Assembly (NCBI GenBank): GCA_031119595.1
Contig: JAVHXX010000287.1
Coordinates: 1-6,047 of the forward strand
Origin: Patulibacter sp.
GTDB taxonomy: Bacteria; Actinomycetota; Thermoleophilia; Solirubrobacterales; Solirubrobacteraceae
Reading direction: 5' to 3'
DNA length: 6,047 bases
The notes beneath the pieces were generated by a model. The model was not told the origin of the DNA, searched no databases, and was given only the letters and a program-made list of their open reading frames with translations. Both the position numbers and the translations under genes were made by a program. Each line of letters starts with the position of its first letter. Within the stretch, counting starts at the first letter, position 1. This document shows positions 1 through 5,554 of this stretch, piece after piece.

Positions 1-199
1 GCACGTCGGCGTTGCCGAGCGACATCGTGGCGGCTTCGACGAGCAGGTCGATGACCGCGTCGCCGTCGGTGCAGCTCGCGACCGCCGCGGGTTCCCCGAG
101 CATCGCCTCGGGGTCGCGGGTGGCGTCGGTCGCCGCGCAGAGCCGCGCGACGCCAGGCTCTGCCGCCGGCCCGCGCGGTTCGATGCGGACGTCGAGCAC
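1..199 (-). CDS. Unidentified protein, N-terminal 66 residues (runs off left edge)
   Basis: This frame opens with GTG at 199-197, 7 bases after the pyrG stop, and stays open for 66 codons to the window edge. Third positions are almost all G or C, and the other two minus-strand frames give arginine/proline-rich, non-protein-like translations, so I think it is a real gene translated behind pyrG. The visible part starts MLDVRIEPRG and ends LLVEAATMSLGNADV. No signal peptide or membrane segment is visible. There is no convincing Shine-Dalgarno, only a short AGG/GCAGG close to the start, so translational coupling to pyrG is likely. In mycobacteria pyrG is followed by a NUDIX hydrolase, but this N-terminus does not look like one. 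The segment from residue 49 could be the opening of a GAF-like sensor domain, which is a guess from general resemblance. Function is not assigned. Confidence 0.55.
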   Translation of the reverse strand, partial: MLDVRIEPRGPAAEPGVARLCAATDATRDPEAMLGEPAAVASCTDGDAVIDLLVEAATMSLGNADV

Positions 200-206
200 C
201 CTGCGC

Positions 207-1877
207 CTAGGCGGACTGCTCGCTGGCGACGCGCGACACGCTGGTGGCCGTGCCGCCGTGGCTCAGCGCCGCGGTCACGAAGCCGTCGAACAGCGGCGAG
301 GGCTTCTCCGGGCGGCTCTTGAACTCCGGGTGGTACTGCGCGGCCACGTAGAACGGGTGGTCGGGCAGCTCGACGGCTTCGACGAGGCGCTCGTCGGGCG
401 AGGTGCCGCCGACGACGAGGCCGGCGTCCTCGAGACGGCGGCGCAGGAAGAGGTTGACCTCGTAGCGGTGACGGTGGCGCTCGTAGGCAATGGCCTCGCC
501 GTAGAGCTCACGGATCTTCGTGCCGTCGTGGAGCTTGACCGGGTCGGCGCCGAGGCGCATGGTGCCGCCGAGGTCGGCGATCTCCTTCTGCTCGGGCAGC
601 AGGTCGATCACGGGGAACGGGGTCTCGGGGTCGAACTCGGTGGAGTTGGCGCCGTCCATGTCGGCGACGTGGCGGGCGAATTCGGCCACCGCGATCTGCA
701 TGCCGAGGCAGATGCCGAGGTACGGCACGTTCTGCTCGCGGGCGAACTGCGCGGCGTGGATCTTGCCCTCCACCCCGCGGCCGCCGAAGCCACCGGGGAT
801 GAGGATGCCGTCGGCGTCGGAGAGGCGCTCCGTGGCCGATTCGAGGCTCGTGATCGTCTCGGAATCGACCCAGTCGATCTCGACGCGGGCGCCGTGCTTC
901 CAGCCGGCGTGGCGGAGCGACTCGGCGACCGACAGGTACGCGTCCTCGAGCTGCACGTATTTGCCGACGAGCGCGATGCGGACGACGTCGGTGGCGCTGT
1001 CGATGCGGGAGACGATCTCCTTCCAGCCGGTGAGGTCGGCGGGCGGAGCCGTGAGACCGAAGTGGTCGAGGATGACGTCGTCGACGTTCTGCTGGTCGTA
1101 CTTCAGCGGGACCTTGTAGATCGAGTCGACGTCGACCGCCGTGATCACGCTCTCCATCGGGAGCGACGCGAACATGCCGATCTTCTTGCGGATGTCGTCG
1201 GGGAGCTCGGTGGCGGCGCGGAGCATGAGCATGTCCGGGGCGATACCGATGCGGCGGAGCTCGTTGACCGAGTGCTGCGTGGGCTTGGTCTTCAGCTCAC
1301 CGGCGTGACCGATGTACGGGACGAGCGTGAGGTGGAGGAACATCGTGTTCCGACGGCCGACCTCGACCGGGAACTGGCGGATCGCCTCGAGGAAGGGGAG
1401 CGACTCGATGTCGCCGACGGTGCCGCCGATCTCGGTGATGACGACGTCGACGCCGGTCGTCTCGCCGATCAGGCGGATGCGGTTCTTGATCTCGTCGGTG
1501 ATGTGCGGGACGACCTGGACGGTGCCGCCGAGGTAGTCGCCGCGGCGCTCGCGCTTGATGACCGAGTTGTAGATGCCGCCGGCGGTGACGTTCGAGGCGC
1601 GGGACGTGTTCGCGCTGGTGAACCGCTCGTAGTGGCCGAGGTCGAGGTCGGTCTCGGCGCCGTCTTCGGTGACGAACACCTCACCGTGCTGGTACGGCGA
1701 CATCGTGCCGGGGTCGACGTTGATGTACGGGTCGAACTTCTGGATCGCCACGGACACACCGCGGCTGACCAGGAGGCGACCGATCGACGCGGCGGCGATG
1801 CCCTTGCCGAGCGACGAGACCACACCTCCCGTGACGAAGATGTAGCGAGTGTCGGGGCGGGAGTTCTGCGTCGGCAC
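207..1877 (-). CDS. pyrG: CTP synthase (glutamine hydrolysing)
   Basis: A 556-residue cytosolic enzyme that makes CTP from UTP, ATP and glutamine, the last step of de novo cytidine nucleotide synthesis. The N-terminal synthetase domain (about 1-285) has the P-loop GGVVSSLGKG at 17-26 and the block KFDPYINVDPGTMSPYQHGEVF at about 47-68. The C-terminal class I glutamine amidotransferase domain (about 298-540) has the oxyanion region PGGFGGRG (361-368), nucleophile Cys390 in GICLGMQ, RHRHRYEVN (467-475), and His516/Glu518 in YHPEF. All catalytic residues expected for the family are present and the length is normal. The start is the GTG at 1877, which gives the family's usual short lead into RYIFVTGGV and has AGGA 9 bases upstream. 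The open frame continues upstream, but only as antisense-like sequence across recN. The gene lies 16 bases after recN, so it is probably cotranscribed with it. PyrG is classically inhibited by CTP and activated by GTP. Identification is secure. Confidence 0.98.
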   Translation of the reverse strand: MPTQNSRPDTRYIFVTGGVVSSLGKGIAAASIGRLLVSRGVSVAIQKFDPYINVDPGTMSPYQHGEVFVTEDGAETDLDLGHYERFTSANTSRASNVTAGGIYNSVIKRERRGDYLGGTVQVVPHITDEIKNRIRLIGETTGVDVVITEIGGTVGDIESLPFLEAIRQFPVEVGRRNTMFLHLTLVPYIGHAGELKTKPTQHSVNELRRIGIAPDMLMLRAATELPDDIRKKIGMFASLPMESVITAVDVDSIYKVPLKYDQQNVDDVILDHFGLTAPPADLTGWKEIVSRIDSATDVVRIALVGKYVQLEDAYLSVAESLRHAGWKHGARVEIDWVDSETITSLESATERLSDADGILIPGGFGGRGVEGKIHAAQFAREQNVPYLGICLGMQIAVAEFARHVADMDGANSTEFDPETPFPVIDLLPEQKEIADLGGTMRLGADPVKLHDGTKIRELYGEAIAYERHRHRYEVNLFLRRRLEDAGLVVGGTSPDERLVEAVELPDHPFYVAAQYHPEFKSRPEKPSPLFDGFVTAALSHGGTATSVSRVASEQSA

Positions 1878-1886
1878 GGAAGTCAA

Positions 1887-1890
1887 TCCT
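1887..1890 (-). promoter_or_regulatory. Ribosome binding site of pyrG
   Basis: AGGA on the minus strand, 9 bases before the GTG at 1877 and inside the 16-base recN-pyrG gap. It decides the pyrG start and is the clearest Shine-Dalgarno in the window. The other starts (tlyA, nadK, recN, the membrane gene) have no comparable motif. Confidence 0.7.
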
Positions 1891-1893
1891 AGA

Positions 1894-3588
1894 TCACCCT
1901 CCGGACCGCGAACCGGCCGGGGTACGGATGGCGCCAGCACGCAGGCGTTCTGCATGTTGGAGTGCTGCGGAGTCATCGTCTTCGGCGCCCAACATGCGCA
2001 CCAGCTCGGCCGTGACGGCGTCCCCCGAGAGGGGTCGGATGGTCGTCCGCGTGTCGGTGCGGCCGACCTCCTTCTCGATCGTCGAGTGGTGGTCGGCGAG
2101 GGCCGCGACCTGTGGGACGTGCGTGATGCAGAGCACCTGGCGGCCGCTCGCCAGGTGCTGCAGCTCGGCGCCGAGCGCGGCCGCCGTGCGGCCGCCGATC
2201 CCGGCGTCGATCTCGTCGAGCACGTAGGTGGTGTCGGCACCGCCGCCTGCAGCGCCGACGAGCGCCAACAGCACCCGCGACAGCTCACCGCCGGAGGCGA
2301 CGTCGCGCAGGGGCGCCGCGGGCGCGCCGGGGTTGGCCTGGAGGACGAACTCGACCGCGTCGGCGCCGGTCGGGCCGGGCGCCGCGCTGCGAACCGCGAT
2401 CTGGAAGTCCGCGGCCTCCATCGCGAGGCGGGCGAGCCGCTCGCGGACACCGGCCGACAACGCCTTCCCGGCAGCCTTGCGGGCCTTCGTGAGGGTCGCC
2501 GCGGCCTTGTCGCGCGCCGCCTCGGCCTCGGCCACCTCGCCGAGCAGCCGGTCGCGGGCCGCGTCGACGTCACCGAGCTCCTCGAGCACCGCGCGGCACG
2601 CCTCGGCGTGGTCGAGCACGGCTTCGGTGGTGCCGCCGTATTTGCGCAGCGCGCGTTCGAGCTCCGAGAGCCGCACTTCGACGGTCTCGAGGCCGCCCGG
2701 TTCGCCGTCGAGGTCGGCGAGGTAGCTGCGGAACTCGGTGGCGAGATCTTCGAGCTCGAGCGCAGCCGTGCGGTAGCGGTCGATCAGGGGATCGAGGGCG
2801 TCGTCGACGCGCTCGGCCGCCTCGAGCTCGGCGAGCGCCGCCGCCGTGAGCGAGCCGATGCCGCGGACGTCCATCTCGTCGGCGTCGATCGACTCGGCGC
2901 CCGCGGAAGCGGCGCCGCGCAGGCGCTCGACGTGGCGCAGCCGCTCGCGCTGCGCGGTGAGTTCCTCGGCCTCGCCGGGCTGTGGCGCGATGCGCTCGAT
3001 CTCCTCGAGCTCGTACCGGGCCATGTCGACCCGGCGCTCGCGCTCGGCGGCACGTTCGTCGAGCTCGGCGAGCCGCAGCTGCGCCTCGCGCACGGCCTCG
3101 TGGGCCCGCGCCGCCGCCTCGAGTCGGCCGAGCTGATCGGGGCCGGCGGCAGCGTCGACGAGTTCGAGCTGGGCGCGCGGCTCCACGAGCCGGCGATGCT
3201 CGTGCTGACCGGTGAAGGTGATGAGGAGCTCGGCGACCTCACGCAGCTCGGTCGCGGTGGCCGTGCGGCCGGCGACGTAGGCACGGGTGCGCCCCTCGGC
3301 GTTGATCCTGCGGGCGAGCACGAGCTCCTCGGCGTCGGCCGGGATCCGGTCACAGAGGACCTCGCGCAGCGCATCGGTGAGATCGAAGACGCCTTCGACG
3401 TAGGCCTCCGACGCCCCGGCGCGCACGAGCGACTGCTTCGAGCGGCCGCCCAGGAGCAGGTCGAGGGCGCTGGCCAGCATCGTCTTGCCGGCACCGGTTT
3501 CACCGGTGATCACATTGAGACCCGGACCGAGGCGAAGCTCGGCGCGCTCGATGAGCACGAGGTTCTCGACACGCAGTTCGAGGAGCAC
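1894..3588 (-). CDS. recN: DNA repair protein RecN (SMC-like ATPase)
   Basis: A 564-residue cytosolic ATPase of the SMC/ABC family that acts early in double-strand break repair, tethering DNA and supporting RecA-dependent recombination. The N-terminal half-head has Walker A GETGAGKT (29-36) and the Q-loop region TGQHEH (126-131). The middle (about 155-400) is Glu/Arg/Ala/Leu-rich and reads as two coiled-coil arms. The C-terminal half-head has the signature ASGGELSR (431-438), Walker B/D-loop YVLDEIDAGIGG (455-466) with catalytic Glu459, and the switch histidine in ITHVPQVAA (488-496). Walker A ends in Thr where most RecN proteins have Ser, a conservative change. Length is normal (E. coli 553). 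I chose the GTG at 3588 because it gives MLLELRVENLVLIERAEL, the typical RecN N-terminus. The GTG at 3621 adds 11 residues and lies inside the candidate LexA box. A near-leaderless start is possible. pyrG follows after 16 bases. Confidence 0.97.
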   Translation of the reverse strand: MLLELRVENLVLIERAELRLGPGLNVITGETGAGKTMLASALDLLLGGRSKQSLVRAGASEAYVEGVFDLTDALREVLCDRIPADAEELVLARRINAEGRTRAYVAGRTATATELREVAELLITFTGQHEHRRLVEPRAQLELVDAAAGPDQLGRLEAAARAHEAVREAQLRLAELDERAAERERRVDMARYELEEIERIAPQPGEAEELTAQRERLRHVERLRGAASAGAESIDADEMDVRGIGSLTAAALAELEAAERVDDALDPLIDRYRTAALELEDLATEFRSYLADLDGEPGGLETVEVRLSELERALRKYGGTTEAVLDHAEACRAVLEELGDVDAARDRLLGEVAEAEAARDKAAATLTKARKAAGKALSAGVRERLARLAMEAADFQIAVRSAAPGPTGADAVEFVLQANPGAPAAPLRDVASGGELSRVLLALVGAAGGGADTTYVLDEIDAGIGGRTAAALGAELQHLASGRQVLCITHVPQVAALADHHSTIEKEVGRTDTRTTIRPLSGDAVTAELVRMLGAEDDDSAALQHAERLRAGAIRTPAGSRSGG

Positions 3589-3599
3589 GATTGGGTTGT

Positions 3600-3605
3600 A
3601 CCGTA
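3600..3605 (-). promoter_or_regulatory. Possible -10 element of recN promoter
   Basis: TACGGT on the minus strand fits the actinobacterial TANNNT -10 pattern. It lies between the candidate LexA box and the recN start. Transcription would begin near 3593, only about five bases before the GTG at 3588, which fits the lack of a Shine-Dalgarno and suggests a near-leaderless mRNA. No good -35 is visible at 17 bases; the LexA box covers that area. The assignment rests on a short motif. Confidence 0.4.
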
Positions 3606-3614
3606 GCCGTCGGA

Positions 3615-3628
3615 CGAACACCTGTTCG
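3615..3628. promoter_or_regulatory. Candidate LexA (SOS) box upstream of recN
   Basis: The plus strand reads CGAACACCTGTTCG, a perfect 5-4-5 palindrome with arms CGAAC and GTTCG. This matches the LexA operator core of Actinobacteria and Firmicutes (CGAAC-N4-GTTCG). It lies 27 to 40 bases upstream of the recN start and about 10 bases upstream of the possible -10, where bound LexA would cover the -35 area and block transcription. recN is a classic SOS gene in several bacteria, so motif, position and gene agree. Binding is inferred. Confidence 0.8.
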
Positions 3629-3696
3629 CAACTGCAACGAATGTCGCACGGAGCTGCAACGACACTCCGGACCGGGCGCAGACCCGGACGGATCGG

Positions 3697-4569
3697 TCAG
3701 CCGCGGAGGTGCCCGAATTTCTCGCGCAGCCGCGCGTAGAACGACGAGTCCGGCATCTGCGCCAGCAACGCTGCGCCGCCGTGGTACCCGAGGATCGCGC
3801 GCCGGCCCGGCTCCACGAGCACGTCCGACCCTCGCCCGTCGATCGCGAGCTCGAGCGCATCCTTGCCGCGGTTCTCGACGACCAGGGCGTCGTTCGGGGA
3901 GACCACGATCGAGCGGGCCGTGAGCGAGTGCGGCGCGATGAACGACACGCCGTACCCCTCCACGCCCCACGCGAGGATCGGGCCACCGTTCGCGAGGTTG
4001 TAGCCGGTCGACCCGGCGGGCGTGCACGCGACGAGGCCGTCGCAGCGCACGGCCCCGATGACGGCATCGCCGACGCCGTAGCCGATCTCCGCCACGCGGG
4101 CGCCCTGCCGCCGGTGCACCGAGACGTCGTTGATGCCGAAGAGCCCGGTCCGGTCGGAGCCCTCCACCGAGACCGTGACCGACGGGACCGGTACCCGGTC
4201 GAAGGCACCGTCGAGCGCGGCGGCGAAGGTGACCGGCAGGTCGAGCGGCTCGACCGTCGCGAGGAAGCCGACCTGGCCGAAGTTCACCGCGAACACCGGC
4301 ACCTTGGTGCCGTGGAACGTCCGCAGGGCGCGCAGGATGGTGCCGTCACCGCCCAGCGTGATGCAGAGCGACACGCGCGGGTCGTCGGCGACGCCGTCGA
4401 TGACCGAGATCCCCAAGGGAACGAGCCGCTCCTGCTCGAGCTCGCTCGCGTCGATGCAGAGCTCCACTCCCCGCTCCGTACACGCCGCGAGGAGCGCGCG
4501 CACCGGCGACTCGATGCCGTGGACACCGCCGTGGGACATGAGCACGACGCGCTGGCCGCTGGTCGTCAT
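3697..4569 (-). CDS. nadK: NAD kinase (ATP- or polyphosphate-dependent)
   Basis: A 290-residue cytosolic kinase that phosphorylates NAD to NADP, the only de novo source of NADP(H). Visible family motifs are GGDGT at 73-77 (catalytic Asp75), NFGQVGFLA at 96-104, an NE-type position read as Asn147-Asp148 in GINDVSVH, and the glycine-rich NAD-binding loop TPAGSTGYNLANGGP at 183-197. Length is normal for bacterial NadK. The start is the ATG at 4569; the tlyA stop lies in the same frame just upstream and no other start codon intervenes. There is no clear Shine-Dalgarno. The next in-frame ATG (4539) would remove the first beta strand. The gene lies 33 bases after tlyA and is probably cotranscribed with it, as in mycobacteria where ppnK follows tlyA. 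Asp in place of the usual Glu of the NE motif is the only oddity. Whether polyphosphate is used cannot be read from sequence. Confidence 0.96.
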   Translation of the reverse strand: MTTSGQRVVLMSHGGVHGIESPVRALLAACTERGVELCIDASELEQERLVPLGISVIDGVADDPRVSLCITLGGDGTILRALRTFHGTKVPVFAVNFGQVGFLATVEPLDLPVTFAAALDGAFDRVPVPSVTVSVEGSDRTGLFGINDVSVHRRQGARVAEIGYGVGDAVIGAVRCDGLVACTPAGSTGYNLANGGPILAWGVEGYGVSFIAPHSLTARSIVVSPNDALVVENRGKDALELAIDGRGSDVLVEPGRRAILGYHGGAALLAQMPDSSFYARLREKFGHLRG

Positions 4570-4602
4570 CGGATCAGTGTGACTGGTGGCGGCGGCGTCG
4601 CG

Positions 4603-5394
4603 TCACGCGATACCCGATTCAAGGGCTTCGGTGAGCTCCGCGGACGCCCCTTCGCGGCCTGCCTCGGCGAAGTGCACGAAGGTCTCGCGGTTGCCCTTCG
4701 GCCCCGGGAGCCCGGCCGGCGCGGCGCCGACCACGGCCCATCCGAGCTCCGCGGCGGCCGCCACGACGCCGCGGACGGCGTCCTTGCGGGTCTCCGGGTC
4801 ACGGACCACGCCCTGCTTGCCGACGCGGTCGCGGCCGACCTCGAACTGCGGCTTGACCATCAGGAGCGCGTCGAACCGCGGCGCCGTGCAGGCGGAGACC
4901 GCCTCGATCACCTTCGTGAGCGAGATGAACGACACGTCCGCGACGACCGCGTCCACGGGGTCGCCGACCTGCTCGGGCGTGAGCTCGCGGGCGTTCGTGC
5001 GCTCGAGGACCGTGACGCGCGGATCCTGACTGACGCTCCACGCGACCTGCCCGTACGCCACGTCGACGCCGACCACGTGCGCGGCGCCGCGCTGGAGCAG
5101 GCAGTCCGTGAAGCCACCGGTCGAGATGCCGACGTCGAGCCAGCGCCGCCCCTCGACGTCGATGCCAAGCGCGTCGAGCGCCGACGCGAGCTTGTGACCG
5201 CCGCGCGAGACGTACTCCTTGCCGCCGCGGATCGCCAGGTCGACGTCGTCGGCAACCATCTGGCCCGGCTTGCTCGCCGGCTCGCGGCCCACGCCGATGA
5301 GCACCTGCCCGGCCATGATCGAGGCGGCCGCCTTGGCACGCGACTCGAACATGCCGCGGTCCACGAGGAGGGCGTCAATGCGGGTCCGGGGCAT
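4603..5394 (-). CDS. tlyA: TlyA-family 16S/23S rRNA (cytidine-2'-O)-methyltransferase
   Basis: A 263-residue protein. The mycobacterial homologue uses S-adenosylmethionine to 2'-O-methylate C1409 of 16S and C1920 of 23S rRNA, and its loss gives capreomycin/viomycin resistance. An S4 RNA-binding domain covers about 3-60 (RIDALLVDRGMFESRAKAAA). A Rossmann FtsJ/RrmJ-type methyltransferase domain covers about 62-245, with the SAM loop LDVGISTGGFTD at 86-97. The expected K-D-K-E tetrad fits Lys68 (SRGGHKL), Asp153 (ADVSF), Lys181 (VKPQFE) and Glu237 (NRETF). The interdomain linker at 59-62 reads KEYV rather than the RAWV of M. tuberculosis. Haemolysin labels for this family are historical. The start is the ATG at 5394, giving MPRTRIDALL, typical of the family. 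There is no Shine-Dalgarno, and a TATACA hexamer 10 bases upstream suggests a leaderless or near-leaderless mRNA. It is first in the minus-strand cluster. Dual versus single-subunit specificity cannot be decided here. Confidence 0.95.
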   Translation of the reverse strand: MPRTRIDALLVDRGMFESRAKAAASIMAGQVLIGVGREPASKPGQMVADDVDLAIRGGKEYVSRGGHKLASALDALGIDVEGRRWLDVGISTGGFTDCLLQRGAAHVVGVDVAYGQVAWSVSQDPRVTVLERTNARELTPEQVGDPVDAVVADVSFISLTKVIEAVSACTAPRFDALLMVKPQFEVGRDRVGKQGVVRDPETRKDAVRGVVAAAAELGWAVVGAAPAGLPGPKGNRETFVHFAEAGREGASAELTEALESGIA

Positions 5395-5404
5395 CGCAGA
5401 CGAC

Positions 5405-5410
5405 TGTATA
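5405..5410 (-). promoter_or_regulatory. Likely -10 element of tlyA promoter
   Basis: TATACA on the minus strand, one of few AT-rich hexamers in the area and close to TATAAT. It ends 10 bases before the tlyA ATG, so transcription would start about 5398 and leave a leader of roughly four bases. A TTGACG lies upstream at 5435-5440 (minus strand), but the 24-base spacing is too long for an ordinary -35, so the -35 region is weak or replaced by an activator site. The adjacent TGTGA-N6-TCACC box covers this area. Confidence 0.5.
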
Positions 5411-5419
5411 TCGACGCCA

Positions 5420-5435
5420 TGTGAGGGCGCTCACC
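5420..5435. promoter_or_regulatory. CRP-like operator box 1 (TGTGA-N6-TCACC)
   Basis: TGTGAGGGCGCTCACC matches the CRP-family consensus TGTGA-N6-TCACA in nine of the ten specified bases. Its core GTGAG-N4-CTCAC is a perfect palindrome. It sits nine bases upstream of the possible tlyA -10, centred near -30 of the inferred tlyA start. That position would fit a repressor of tlyA, or an activator of the divergent gene acting from upstream. The binding protein is inferred from motif similarity only. Confidence 0.5.
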
Positions 5436-5461
5436 GTCAAATGTCACACGTCTTGCAGCGC

Positions 5462-5477
5462 TGTGCGCGGAGTCACC
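5462..5477. promoter_or_regulatory. CRP-like operator box 2
   Basis: TGTGCGCGGAGTCACC keeps TGTG and TCAC with the same six-base spacer (eight of ten consensus bases). Its centre is exactly 42 bp from box 1. On its own it would be unconvincing; its value lies in the regular spacing. Confidence 0.4.
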
Positions 5478-5491
5478 GCCAACCGGGTGAC
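5472..5491. repeat. Inverted repeat GTCACC-N8-GGTGAC
   Basis: A perfect 6-bp inverted repeat with an 8-base spacer. Its left arm overlaps the right half of CRP-like box 2. It may be an alternative dyad built from the same GTCACC half-site or a small hairpin. It has no T tract and does not look like a terminator. Confidence 0.4.
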
Positions 5492-5503
5492 AAACGGCCG
5501 CCC

Positions 5504-5519
5504 TGTGCGCAGCATCACC
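5504..5519. promoter_or_regulatory. CRP-like operator box 3
   Basis: TGTGCGCAGCATCACC keeps TGTG and TCAC with a six-base spacer (eight of ten consensus bases), exactly 42 bp from box 2. With box 2 it forms an 18-base direct repeat (5461-5478 and 5503-5520) with 15 identities. Its centre, 5511.5, lies about 43 bases before the GTG of the rightward membrane gene. If that gene is leaderless or nearly so, the box would be at about -38 to -42, a typical class II activation position. Confidence 0.45.
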
Positions 5520-5554
5520 GGAGATTGCAGCCAACTTACGCTTTCGTAATCAAC

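Noticed and set aside
12..1892. Long plus-strand open frame opposite pyrG (626 codons)
   Set aside because: It lies antisense to secure pyrG. Its translation is Asp/Val/Arg/Glu/Ala-biased with no domain, as expected from a high-GC gene read on the opposite strand.
1878..2573. N-terminal extension of the pyrG frame by 232 codons
   Set aside because: The extension lies inside recN in another frame and is Ser/Arg/Pro-rich low-complexity sequence. The GTG at 1877 has a Shine-Dalgarno and matches the normal PyrG N-terminus.
1849..3606. Long plus-strand open frame opposite recN (585 codons)
   Set aside because: Antisense shadow of recN, with biased composition and no recognisable motif.
3589..3621. 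RecN start at GTG 3621
   Set aside because: It adds 11 residues not typical of RecN, has no Shine-Dalgarno, and lies within the candidate LexA box.
3672..3687. Hairpin CCGGG-N6-CCCGG after nadK as a terminator
   Set aside because: Only a 5-bp stem and no T tract. In DNA this GC-rich, such pairs occur by chance, so I do not call a terminator between nadK and recN.
3709..5424. Long plus-strand open frame opposite nadK and tlyA (571 codons)
   Set aside because: It spans two unrelated genes and their intergenic gap on the other strand, is Arg/Asp/His/Ala-rich, and has no domain.
5435..5440. TTGACG as the -35 of the tlyA promoter
   Set aside because: The 24-base spacing to TATACA is too long for a normal sigma-70-type promoter.
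5219..5554. Upstream extension of the membrane-protein frame to 5219
   Set aside because: It would run through the start of tlyA and the whole divergent regulatory region, and the composition is not protein-like.
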